Below are positions 35,197-43,517 of a stretch of DNA of 64,000 nt, one piece after another. A model generated the notes under the pieces. It worked only from the letters and a program-made list of their open reading frames with translations. It made no database searches and was not told the DNA's origin. The translations under genes were made by a program, and so were the position numbers. Within the stretch, counting starts at the first letter, position 1; the number at the start of each line of letters is the position of its first letter. Source of the stretch: JBOCEF01 sp047610385. Lineage in GTDB: Bacteria; Pseudomonadota; Alphaproteobacteria; Rhodobacterales; Rhodobacteraceae. The stretch lies in the NCBI GenBank assembly GCA_047610385.1, contig JBLGAC010000003.1, forward strand, positions 132,455 to 196,454, given 5' to 3'.

Positions 35197-35487
35197 GTCA
35201 AAGCCTCCTGCTTGGCATGCGCCCGAGGGGACGCCGTGCACTGGTTTGTTGCATCGCAATATGGATGAAACCCCAGCCACGACAACGTTGCCAGCGGTCA
35301 AAGCCGCCTTGCAAGCCGTGCATATGTTGCGCTGCGTCAGGCTGGGTGCCGCATTGAGACATCGCGGCTGCTGGACAATGGGACCGCGGGGTGGAAGTCT
35401 GGCTTAAGTAATTCTGAATAAATGCCATACTATTTTGCGCAATTGGTGGGTGGACGCGCGCGCGATCGGAACGAGGGCGGATCTAAC

Positions 35488-36384
35488 ATGAAGCTTGGGC
35501 AATTGCGGTCTTTTGTTGCCGTCGCCGAAACCGGCGCACTTGCTGCCGCCGCACGGCGGGTCGGGCGCACGCCTTCGGCCGTGTCCATGTCGCTCAAGCA
35601 GCTTGAGGAAACGCTCGGCGGTTCGCTGTTTGAGGGAGAGCGCAAGGGCCGTCTGACGCCGCTGGGTGAGCATTGCCTGCAGGTCGCACGCCGCATGGTC
35701 GAGGATCACGAAGCCGGGCAGGAGGAAATGTTGCGCTTTGCGGCAGGCGGCGATGGCGAAGTCCGCATCGCGGCGGTGCCGAGCGCAGCTTGCGGTCTGG
35801 TCGCCGCGGCGCTGGCGCTGCACCGCGCAGCTTCGGTGAAAGACGGGATCGGCGTGCGGCTGGAATTGCGCGATGGCGATTCGCAGATGGTCGCCGCCTC
35901 GGTCGCGGGCGGCGTCGTCGATATTGGCGTGGCGCAAAAGCCCGCTGAGGGGCTGGGCCTGTCCTTTGCGCCGTTGATCCAAGAGGCTTACGCTGTCCTG
36001 TTCCCGCCCGGGCATCCGCGCGCCGCCGACCCGGCCCCAGTGCGCTGGGCGGAGCTGGAGGGTGAGACCCTGGTGACCAGCCCGCTGATGGAGGCGCTGG
36101 TGCCGCCTGAGCATCGGATCGCCCTGCGCCATGCACGCACGCGGGCGCTGACGCTTTTGTCGGTCGGGGCGGCGGTGCGCGCCGGGCTGGGGGTGTCTGT
36201 GGCGCCGGTTCTGGCGGCGCGGCGGATATTGTCGGATCTACCCTGTGTGCCGCTGGCTGAAGATGCCTCGCGCCGCAGCCTGTACCTGATCGGTCGGGTG
36301 GAGGGGACGCTGTCGCCAGCCTCCCAAGCCTTTGTGACCCATCTGCGTGCGGCGGCGGGATCGCCGCATTCAATTCACGACTGA
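35488..36384 (+). CDS. LysR-family transcriptional regulator
   Basis: 298 residues, with an N-terminal winged helix (VAETGALAAAARRVGRTPSA, residues 12-31, then VSMSLKQLEETLGGSLFEG) and an effector-binding domain starting near residue 90 (EVRIAAVPSAACGL). The chosen ATG gives the standard MKLGQLRSFVAVAE opening; the frame extends 22 codons upstream. The start is divergent from the DUF1127 gene. No catabolic gene is adjacent, so the target is unknown. Confidence 0.9.
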   Translation: MKLGQLRSFVAVAETGALAAAARRVGRTPSAVSMSLKQLEETLGGSLFEGERKGRLTPLGEHCLQVARRMVEDHEAGQEEMLRFAAGGDGEVRIAAVPSAACGLVAAALALHRAASVKDGIGVRLELRDGDSQMVAASVAGGVVDIGVAQKPAEGLGLSFAPLIQEAYAVLFPPGHPRAADPAPVRWAELEGETLVTSPLMEALVPPEHRIALRHARTRALTLLSVGAAVRAGLGVSVAPVLAARRILSDLPCVPLAEDASRRSLYLIGRVEGTLSPASQAFVTHLRAAAGSPHSIHD

Positions 36385-36460
36385 ACGTTCACCACTTGTT
36401 CTTATTCTCGCCCGGCGCCATCATTTGGTGTCGGCGGTGACGAATCAAAAGCAGGGGCCC

Positions 36461-37567
36461 ATGGACGATCTTTTCGCGATGGACGACGCGGGTTCGGTCA
36501 ATGCGCAGCACCGGCGCGGACGGGGCGCGGTTTCAAACCGGTCAGGCAGGTTTGAGCGTGAGCGCCGCGTCGCCTTCAATGATGGGTGGGAGGACGCGGT
36601 TGAGGACGAACCGCTGCCCCTGCGCACCCGGCTGATCCCTGATGCGGCGCGCAAGGTGATTGCGCGCAACACCAGCCCCGATCTGCCTTTCGACCGGTCA
36701 ATCAACCCGTATCGGGGGTGTGAGCATGGCTGCGTCTATTGCTTTGCCCGCCCGACCCATGCGCATCTGGGCCTGTCGCCGGGCATTGATTTTGAAACCA
36801 AGATCCTGGTTAAAAGGGGTGCCGCCGCGGCGCTGGCCGATGAATTGCGCGCGCCGTCATATGCCTGCGCGCCCATCGCCATCGGCACCAACACCGACGC
36901 CTATCAACCCGCTGAGGCAGATGAGCGCGTGATGCGCGGCATCCTTGAGGTGCTGCGCGAGCATCGCCACCCCGTGACCATCGTGACCAAGGGCGCGCTG
37001 GTCACCCGCGACGCGGATATATTGGGCGAAATGGGCCGCGCGGGGCTGGCGCGGGTGTCGCTGTCGCTGACCACGCTGGACCATAAGCTGAGCCGCGCGA
37101 TGGAGCCGCGCGCCGCCAGCCCCCAGACTCGGCTGCGCGCGATCCGCACCCTGGCGCGGGCGGGCTGTCCGGTCGGCGTGATCATCGCGCCGATCATCCC
37201 CGCGGTCACAGATCATGAAATTGAACGCCTGCTGGAAGCCGCCGCCGCAGCAGGGGCAAGTGGCGCGAGCTGGATCGCGCTGCGCCTGCCGTTGGAGGTC
37301 GAGGGCCTGTTCGAGGAATGGCTGCGCGCTGAGATGCCCGACCGCGCGGACCGGGTGATGAACCGGGTGCGCGAATTGCATGGCGGCAAAGCGTATGACA
37401 GCGCGTTCGGGCGGCGGATGACCGGGCAGGGCGTGTGGTCGGCGCTGATCCGGCGGCGGTTCGAAACTGCGGCGAAACGTTTCGGGCTTGTGGGCAAAGG
37501 CGCGGCGCTGCGCACCGATCTGTTCCGGGTTCCCGCGCGGTGTGGCGATCAGCTCCCGCTGTTCTAG
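36461..37567 (+). CDS. Radical SAM protein, PA0069 family
   Basis: 368 residues. The 4Fe-4S radical-SAM motif is NPYRGCEHGCVYCFARP (C-x3-C-x2-C) near residue 85. Additional family features are IAIGTNTDAYQPAE and VTIVTKGALVTRD. Members resemble spore photoproduct lyase and are often linked to DNA repair genes, but the reaction is not established. It begins 76 bases after the LysR stop. Downstream are a dispersed repeat and rnhB. Confidence 0.9.
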   Translation: MDDLFAMDDAGSVNAQHRRGRGAVSNRSGRFERERRVAFNDGWEDAVEDEPLPLRTRLIPDAARKVIARNTSPDLPFDRSINPYRGCEHGCVYCFARPTHAHLGLSPGIDFETKILVKRGAAAALADELRAPSYACAPIAIGTNTDAYQPAEADERVMRGILEVLREHRHPVTIVTKGALVTRDADILGEMGRAGLARVSLSLTTLDHKLSRAMEPRAASPQTRLRAIRTLARAGCPVGVIIAPIIPAVTDHEIERLLEAAAAAGASGASWIALRLPLEVEGLFEEWLRAEMPDRADRVMNRVRELHGGKAYDSAFGRRMTGQGVWSALIRRRFETAAKRFGLVGKGAALRTDLFRVPARCGDQLPLF

Positions 37568-37574
37568 GGGTTTG

Positions 37575-37636
37575 CGCAGCCCATCGCGGCCCTCCCGAAG
37601 GTGGGAGGACCTCTCTGGCCCGCCCTGCACCCCTTG
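37575..37636 (+). repeat. Dispersed intergenic repeat, copy B
   Basis: The outer blocks, GCCCATCGCGGCCC and CTGGCCCGCCCTGCACCCC, match copy A at 4345-4400. The central palindrome differs here (CCTCCC-GAAGGT-GGGAGG), keeping a hairpin despite unrelated sequence. Confidence 0.5.
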
Positions 37637-37670
37637 TCCTGGCGCTTGGGTCAGGGCTAGGTCTTTGGTC

Positions 37671-38315
37671 ATGAACGCTGGTGCCGCCCGACCGGGCCCC
37701 GACCTTTCGCTTGAAGTCGCGCTTTTGCGCGCCGATCCCGCCTGCGACCCGATCTGCGGCATTGATGAGGCCGGGCGCGGGCCATGGGCCGGGCCGGTTT
37801 GCGCCGCGGCAGTGATCCTGAACCCAGCCTCAATCCCCGATGGGATCAACGATTCCAAGCGCTTATCGGCCAAACGACGTGATGCGATCTTTGCGCAGAT
37901 CATAGAAACCGCTGAGGTTGGCATCGGCCTGGCCGAGGCCGCGGAGATCGACGCCATCGGCATTCTGCCCGCCAATGATCTGGCCATGGCCCGCGCGCTG
38001 GCCGCCCTGCCGCGCCGCCCCGGCCACGCGCTGATCGACGGCAACCGCGTGCCGCCTGACTTTGCGATCCGCGCCACCGCGATCATCAAAGGCGACGGGA
38101 AATCGCTGTCGGTCGCGGCGGCGTCGATCATTGCAAAGGTGACCCGCGACCGGATCATGACGGCTTTGGCCGCGGCCCATCCCGGCTACGGGTGGGACAG
38201 CAACATGGGCTATGGCGTGCCTGCCCATGCCCGCGGACTCAAGGACTGGGGGGTAACACCACATCATAGGCGAACCTTCGCCCCCATACGCAAGATGTTG
38301 GGTGAGGACATCTAA
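37671..38315 (+). CDS. rnhB: Ribonuclease HII
   Basis: 214 residues. It cleaves the RNA strand at ribonucleotides embedded in DNA. The catalytic Asp-Glu pair is in CGIDEAGRGPWAGPV near residue 31, with INDSKRLSAKRR, HALIDGNRVP and AAASIIAKVTRDRIM following. It lies immediately upstream of ccrM in the same direction, the arrangement found in other Rhodobacterales and Caulobacterales. Confidence 0.96.
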   Translation: MNAGAARPGPDLSLEVALLRADPACDPICGIDEAGRGPWAGPVCAAAVILNPASIPDGINDSKRLSAKRRDAIFAQIIETAEVGIGLAEAAEIDAIGILPANDLAMARALAALPRRPGHALIDGNRVPPDFAIRATAIIKGDGKSLSVAAASIIAKVTRDRIMTALAAAHPGYGWDSNMGYGVPAHARGLKDWGVTPHHRRTFAPIRKMLGEDI

Positions 38316-38325
38316 ATAACCCCCT

Positions 38326-38389
38326 GATTCACAATGGGAATTGACGCCGAATCACTGGCGCCGCATTTTGACCTCAAGAAAAACGAATC
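38326..38389 (+). promoter_or_regulatory. Three GANTC methylation sites upstream of ccrM
   Basis: GATTC at 38326-38330, GAATC at 38349-38353 and GAATC at 38385-38389 lie within 85 bases of the ccrM start. In Caulobacter, GANTC sites in the ccrM leader lower transcription when methylated, tying expression to the cell cycle. The same autoregulation is inferred here. Confidence 0.6.
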
Positions 38390-38409
38390 ACCTTGAGGCG
38401 GAGGCGGAC

Positions 38410-39621
38410 ATGGCGTCGGACACGAGCAAGCGCGTGGCGGAAGCGGCAGGAGGGGCGATTGCCCGCAAGACCGGGACCCCGGTGCGGCGCGTCAGCGCCA
38501 AGACTGCGGCGGCCGCCGAGGCTGCTTTGGCACGCGCAACCCAGCGTCTGCCGCTTGACACCATCATCGCCGGGGATTGCGTTTCGGCGATGAACGCGCT
38601 GCCCGAAGCCTCAGTGGATCTGATTTTCGCCGATCCGCCTTACAACCTGCAGCTCAAGGGTGATCTGCACCGGCCTGACAATTCCAAAGTTGACGCGGTG
38701 GACGACGCTTGGGACCGCTTTGACAGCTTTGCGACCTATGACCGGTTCACCCGCGAATGGCTGGCCGCCGCGCGCCGGGTGCTTAAGCCCAACGGCGCGA
38801 TCTGGGTGATTGGCAGCTATCACAACATCTTCCGGGTTGGCGCGTCCTTGCAGGATCAAGGCTATTGGATCTTGAACGACGTGGTGTGGCGCAAATCCAA
38901 CCCGATGCCGAATTTTCGCGGCAAGCGCCTGACCAACGCCCATGAAACCATGATCTGGGCCGCGCGCGACGAGGCTGGCAAATACACCTTTAACTATGAG
39001 GCCATGAAGGCGCTGAACGAAGGTCTTCAGATGCGCTCGGACTGGGTGATGCCGATCTGCTCAGGGCACGAACGCATCAAGGGCGAGGATGGTGCCAAGG
39101 CCCATCCGACCCAGAAACCCGAGTCATTGCTGCACCGGATCATCGTCGGCTGCACCAAACCCGGCGACGTGGTGCTGGACCCGTTCTTCGGCACGGGCAC
39201 CACGGGCGCCGTGGCAAAGCGCCTCGGCCGCCGCTGGATCGGGATTGAGCGTGAGGCGAAATACCGCGACGTCGCCGCCCGCCGCATCGCCGCCGTGCGC
39301 AAACATGACGCCGCGGATCTGGAAGTCACTCGCGCCAAACGCTCTGAGCCGCGCGTGCCGTTCGGCCAGTTGGTGGAACGGGGCATGCTGAAGATCGGCG
39401 AGACGCTGACATCCCCGAACGGGCGCTTCGCCGCCAAGGTGCGCGCCGACGGCACCCTGATTGCCCATGACCAGCGCGGATCGATCCACCAGGTCGGCGC
39501 CGCCTTGGAGGGCGCGCCGTCTTGCAATGGTTGGACCTATTGGCACATGACGCGTGACGGCAAGACAGTGCCGATCGACATGCTGCGCGCGGTGATCCGG
39601 GCGGAGATGGCGGCGCAGTAA
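38410..39621 (+). CDS. ccrM: Cell-cycle DNA adenine methyltransferase CcrM (GANTC)
   Basis: 403 residues. It methylates adenine in GANTC after replication. The beta-class order is seen: catalytic DPPYNLQLKGDL near residue 75, then the SAM-binding VVLDPFFGTGTTGAVAKRLGR (in two overlapping pieces) near 260. After residue 310 comes the RAMA DNA-recognition domain (LVERGMLKIGETLTSPNGRF, CNGWTYWHM). A 50-residue Ala/Lys N-terminal extension precedes the usual start TQRLPLDTIIAGDC, longer than Caulobacter CcrM. Confidence 0.94.
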   Translation: MASDTSKRVAEAAGGAIARKTGTPVRRVSAKTAAAAEAALARATQRLPLDTIIAGDCVSAMNALPEASVDLIFADPPYNLQLKGDLHRPDNSKVDAVDDAWDRFDSFATYDRFTREWLAAARRVLKPNGAIWVIGSYHNIFRVGASLQDQGYWILNDVVWRKSNPMPNFRGKRLTNAHETMIWAARDEAGKYTFNYEAMKALNEGLQMRSDWVMPICSGHERIKGEDGAKAHPTQKPESLLHRIIVGCTKPGDVVLDPFFGTGTTGAVAKRLGRRWIGIEREAKYRDVAARRIAAVRKHDAADLEVTRAKRSEPRVPFGQLVERGMLKIGETLTSPNGRFAAKVRADGTLIAHDQRGSIHQVGAALEGAPSCNGWTYWHMTRDGKTVPIDMLRAVIRAEMAAQ

Positions 39622-39715
39622 ATCTGCGTTAAAATCACGACGAAGGGCTTTGAAATCCGCACAGATCAGGTGATGATCCGTGCGGATTTTCGGTTAAAAG
39701 ACAAGGATGCATCTT

Positions 39716-40114
39716 GTGGGATTCGGTGAAGCGATAAAAAGCTGTTTCAATAAATACGCCACATTTTCTGGCCGTGCGCCGCGGTCTGAATATTGGTATT
39801 TCACGCTGTTTTTGATTCTTGCACAGATCGCGCTTCAGTTTGTCGGTGCCGCGATATTTGATGTCAACGGCGCGGTTTACATCTTACTCAGCTTGATCTT
39901 CAGCCTTGGCACGTTGCTGCCGACGTTTTCGGTCGCGGTCCGGCGTTTGCATGACATCGGGCGCACGGGCTGGTGGGTGTGGATTTCTCTGGTCCCGCTG
40001 ATCGGCATGATCGTGATGCTTATTTTTACCTGCATCAGATCCCAGCCCGGTGGGAACCGCTTTGGGCCCAACCCGTTGACTGGAGACGAGGATATCGCAA
40101 AGGTTTTCGCCTGA
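39716..40114 (+). CDS. DUF805 inner-membrane protein
   Basis: 132 residues with three or four hydrophobic helices and the DUF805 signatures FNKYATFSGRAPRSEYWYF and AVRRLHDIGRTGWW. Function unknown. I chose GTG 39716 because AAGGA lies eight bases before it, whereas ATG 39707 abuts that same ribosome site. The tail PGGNRFGPNPL is typical of the family. Confidence 0.85.
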   Translation: MGFGEAIKSCFNKYATFSGRAPRSEYWYFTLFLILAQIALQFVGAAIFDVNGAVYILLSLIFSLGTLLPTFSVAVRRLHDIGRTGWWVWISLVPLIGMIVMLIFTCIRSQPGGNRFGPNPLTGDEDIAKVFA

Positions 40115-40375
40115 CCTGGATACTTTACACGTTATGACTGTTGGGCGGCGACGCTCGTCTGGCCTGAATTTTGCCTGCTCGGCATCGTTTCTTTGAAAAA
40201 GTATTAAAGTCTGATGTCGCACACCCGAGATGCATCCGGAGGCGCGCGCGAACCGCGCTATGCTTTCGGTTGTGTCATCTAGGGTGGTGAGACTCATGCA
40301 GCTGCAGTGACCCCGATTTTTTTGAGGAGATATCCCACGGGGTTGTGATAAAGCGGCTTTTTCAGGAGACGCGCA

Positions 40376-40771
40376 ATGATGATTGGGAAAAGCGTTCGAA
40401 GCGTCATATTTAAATACTTTGTGTTGCGTGGCCGTGCTGGCCGATCTGAGTTTTGGTGGTGGGTGCTTGCATACCTTACGACCGTCATAGTGGCCGGACG
40501 GATCGATCTTCAATTCGATGGCGTTCTTTTTGGCGGGACTGAGGGGCTGCCACCCTTTCCCATCACGACCTTCGTGCTGATTGCGCTGCTGCCCGCCCAC
40601 ATCGCGGTGTCGGCGCGGCGGCTGCATGATGCGGGGCGGTCCGCCTGGTGGTTGGCGCTGGGGATCGTGCCGGTGCTTGGTTGGATGATCCTGCTTTGGT
40701 ATTTCGTCAAACCCAGTGTGGAGGCCGTGAACCGCCATGGTCGCCCGCCCCCCGGCATCACCTATTTCTGA
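40376..40771 (+). CDS. DUF805 inner-membrane protein, second copy
   Basis: 131 residues. VLRGRAGRSEFWWWVLAYL and SARRLHDAGRSAWWLALG are the family motifs. It lies 260 bases after the first copy and is clearly diverged from it. AGGAGACG precedes ATG. Its last ten bases overlap the end of mutY on the opposite strand. Confidence 0.85.
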   Translation: MMIGKSVRSVIFKYFVLRGRAGRSEFWWWVLAYLTTVIVAGRIDLQFDGVLFGGTEGLPPFPITTFVLIALLPAHIAVSARRLHDAGRSAWWLALGIVPVLGWMILLWYFVKPSVEAVNRHGRPPPGITYF

Positions 40772-41874
40772 CGCTTCGGTGCGCATGTTGCGCCCAGCGC
40801 CAGATCAAGGGCCTTGCGCATGGCGGTGGGCAGGGCGTTGGCCTGGGCCTCAGCGTCCGGGTGGAATTGGCCGGAGCGCGGAACCGCGTTGCCGCCGACG
40901 ATGGCGGCGCGGACCTCCAGCTCCAGTGCGAAATGGGTGAAGACGTGGCGCGCGGTTCCGACATTGCGCCAGTTGGCGGGGCAGGGCGTGGCGGCGGCGA
41001 TGGCGGCGGGGGTGGGGCCGTCCTCAGACCATTCGGGGCCGGGCAGGCCCAGCATTCCGCCCAAAAGGCCGCGATCGGGGCGGCGCTCCAACACCACCGC
41101 ACCGTCGTCGCGCAACAGGACAAAGGCGACGCCGTGGCGGGTGGGTTTGGGCTTTTTCGGCGCCTTTTTGGGCAGATCCGCGGCGATGCCGGACGCGCGC
41201 GCGGCGCAGCCATGAGACAGCGGGCAGATCGCGCAGGCCGGGTTGCGCGGTGTGCAGATCGTGGCACCCAGATCCATCATCGCCTGCGCGTGGCAACCGG
41301 GGCGCAACTGCGGCGTCAGCGTCGCCGCGATGGCGTAAAGCGCGGGTTTGGCGGCCGGAAGCGGCGTCTCAACAGCAGCGAGGCGCGCGGTCACACGTTC
41401 AATGTTTCCGTCCACCACCACGGCGGGCCGGTCGAACGCGATGGCTGCGACGGCGGCGGCGGTGTAGGGGCCGATGCCGGGCAGGGTGCGCAGGGTGTCC
41501 TCGGCGTCCGGGAACACGCCGCCATGATCGGTGGTCACCGCGCGGGCGCATTTCAGCAGATTGCGCGCGCGGGCATAATACCCAAGCCCCGCCCAGGCGG
41601 CCATCACGTCGGCGTCTTCGGCACCCGCCAGCGCGGCGACGTCGGGCCATGTGGAGGTGAAGCGTTGAAAGTAGGGGCCTGCGGCGGCGGTGGTGGTCTG
41701 CTGAAGCATGATTTCAGACAGCCACACGCGGTAAGGATCAGGGCGCACGCCCGCGGCCAGCGCCGCCGGGCCGATGCGCCAGGGCAGATCACGCGCGAAG
41801 CGATCGTACCAGGCCAGCAACGCTGATGACAGCGCTTCGGGCGCGGCTTCGTCTTGCGTCAGGGCGCTGGACAT
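40762..41874 (-). CDS. mutY: A/G-specific adenine glycosylase MutY
   Basis: 370 residues. It removes adenine mispaired with 8-oxoguanine. The catalytic Glu lies in WLSEIMLQQTTTAAAG near residue 54; helix-hairpin-helix LPGIGPYTAAAV and Asp in VVDGNIERVTARL follow. The 4Fe-4S motif C-x6-C-x2-C-x5-C is in CTPRNPACAICPLSHGC. A C-terminal NUDIX-like 8-oxoG recognition domain runs from about residue 230. AAGGAGCAACC precedes the ATG. Confidence 0.95.
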   Translation of the reverse strand: MSSALTQDEAAPEALSSALLAWYDRFARDLPWRIGPAALAAGVRPDPYRVWLSEIMLQQTTTAAAGPYFQRFTSTWPDVAALAGAEDADVMAAWAGLGYYARARNLLKCARAVTTDHGGVFPDAEDTLRTLPGIGPYTAAAVAAIAFDRPAVVVDGNIERVTARLAAVETPLPAAKPALYAIAATLTPQLRPGCHAQAMMDLGATICTPRNPACAICPLSHGCAARASGIAADLPKKAPKKPKPTRHGVAFVLLRDDGAVVLERRPDRGLLGGMLGLPGPEWSEDGPTPAAIAAATPCPANWRNVGTARHVFTHFALELEVRAAIVGGNAVPRSGQFHPDAEAQANALPTAMRKALDLALGATCAPKRQK

Positions 41875-42000
41875 GGTTGCTCCTTACCAAGGGCGTTGGC
41901 GCTGCAATGCCTTGAGCGTGCCTCGGTGGTGCCGCAATGAAACGGCAGACCGGACAGGGCAGGGCGGGCGTTGATGGTGCACAGGGGGCGATACGCGATC

Positions 42001-42693
42001 ATGACCGCGCAAGATGGCCCTACGGGTGCAAAGCGCAAGGGAGGATCGGGCGGCGTGCGCAAAAGCGTGCGTCCCGCGGCCCCGCGCGTGCCGGGCAAAG
42101 TGGCCGTCGCCAAAGCGGCCACCGCCAAAGCGCCCACCCAAGACCCAGCCAAGGCCGCGCCGCGCAAGGCCCGTGGGTTTTTGCATGCTGCGGCGCTGTC
42201 CTCGGACCATGTGCGGGGCGCGTTTTCCCGCCGCGGTTTTGCCGAATCCCGCGTTCTGACCGAATGGGATGCCATCGTCGGCGAGGCGCTGGCCCCCATG
42301 TGCCGTCCGGTCAAGGTCAGCTATTCGGCGGGCGGCTTTGGTGCCACGCTGATCGCCATGACCGACGGCGCGCGCGCGCCTGAGGTCGAGATGCTCGGCC
42401 CCCGGATCATTGAGCGGGTGAACGCGTTTTACGGCTATCGCGCGATTTCCCGGTTCAAGGTGGTGCAGACAGCTGCGGGCATGGGCGCGGGGGGATTTGC
42501 CGAGCCCTCACGCGGTTTTGACCGAAGCGGAGCTCCCAAACCCATCCCGCGTGCCGTATCTGAGGACGAGGCGCGAGCCATCGCCAGCGCTGTTCTGGGG
42601 GTTGAGAGCGACGCGCTGCGTGGCGCGCTTGACCGACTGGGACGCAACATCATCAGCCGTGGCAACGCGGTCACCCGAAAGGACCCTTCATGA
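42001..42693 (+). CDS. DciA-like DUF721 protein
   Basis: 230 residues. A basic, Ala/Lys-rich N-terminus of about 60 residues precedes a DUF721 domain (FAESRVLTEWDAIVGEALAP; GPRIIERVNAFYGYRAISRF). DUF721/DciA proteins load the replicative helicase in bacteria lacking DnaC; whether this divergent form does so is inference. It overlaps the dsbA-type gene by ATGA and is divergent from mutY. Confidence 0.8.
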   Translation: MTAQDGPTGAKRKGGSGGVRKSVRPAAPRVPGKVAVAKAATAKAPTQDPAKAAPRKARGFLHAAALSSDHVRGAFSRRGFAESRVLTEWDAIVGEALAPMCRPVKVSYSAGGFGATLIAMTDGARAPEVEMLGPRIIERVNAFYGYRAISRFKVVQTAAGMGAGGFAEPSRGFDRSGAPKPIPRAVSEDEARAIASAVLGVESDALRGALDRLGRNIISRGNAVTRKDPS

Positions 42694-43301
42694 CGATTCT
42701 GACGCAATTCACCCGCCGCGCCGCGCTGTCCCTGATTGGCGCCGCTGGCGCTGGTCTGGCGCTGCCAGGTGCCGCGCGCGCCGAAGGGCTGCTTTTGGGC
42801 GAGCAGGTGCAGGGCGATGCCGCCGCGCAGGTGACGGTGATCGAATACGCGTCGCTGACCTGCCCCCATTGCGCGACATTCCACACCACGGTCTATCCTG
42901 AGCTGAAGGCCAATTACATCGACACCGGCAAGATCAAACTGGTGATGCGAGAGGTGTATTTTGACCGGCTTGGCCTTTGGGGCGGCATGGTGGCGCGCTG
43001 CGACGGGGGAAGCCGGTATTGGGGCTTCATCGACCATATGCTGCGCACCCAATCAGACTGGACCCAGTCCGACGATGCCATGGCCGCGTTCAAGAAAATC
43101 GGCCGCATCGGTGGGCTGACCGACGACAAGGTCGAGGCATGCCTGAACGACCAGGACGGCGCCAAGGCGCTGGTTGAGCAGTATCAGGAATACCGCAAAG
43201 ACCCGCGCCTGACCGGCACCCCGACCCTGATCGTCGGCGACGAAAAGGTTGAGAACCCGACCTATGAGCGGCTTGCTGCCGCGATCGACGCGCTGCTGTG
43301 A
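42690..43301 (+). CDS. Exported DsbA-family thiol-disulfide protein
   Basis: 203 residues. An N-terminal signal with twin arginine (FTRRAALSLIGAAGAGLALP) may use Tat or Sec. The thioredoxin fold carries the redox-active CPHC (Cys58-Cys61), a GTPTLIVGDEKVENP cis-proline region near the C-terminus and a helical insert. Likely a periplasmic oxidase or reductase for disulfides. It starts inside the stop of the upstream DUF721 gene, and smc follows about 215 bases later. Confidence 0.92.
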   Translation: MTILTQFTRRAALSLIGAAGAGLALPGAARAEGLLLGEQVQGDAAAQVTVIEYASLTCPHCATFHTTVYPELKANYIDTGKIKLVMREVYFDRLGLWGGMVARCDGGSRYWGFIDHMLRTQSDWTQSDDAMAAFKKIGRIGGLTDDKVEACLNDQDGAKALVEQYQEYRKDPRLTGTPTLIVGDEKVENPTYERLAAAIDALL

Positions 43302-43321
43302 CCGGCGGCCTGCGAGGGGAA

Positions 43322-43339
43322 AGGGGCCCGCGGGCCCCT
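43322..43339. terminator. Perfect palindrome after the dsbA-type gene
   Basis: AGGGGCCCGCGGGCCCCT is an 18-base perfect palindrome 20 bases after the stop. No T-run follows, so termination is uncertain; smc may be cotranscribed. Confidence 0.35.
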
Positions 43340-43517
43340 CTCCCCTCGCGCTCCCCTCTCCGCGCCGCCGGGCGTTGCGCGGTTTGGCGGTGGGTTGCGC
43401 AGTATCTGGTGGCGGTGCCTTTGCGGGGCCCCATATCCGGCGCGCTCGCTTGACTTTGGCCCGCTGAGGGCAAACCATTCCCGGCCAAGTTTCCCCACCT
43501 TCGGATCATGTTGCCAG

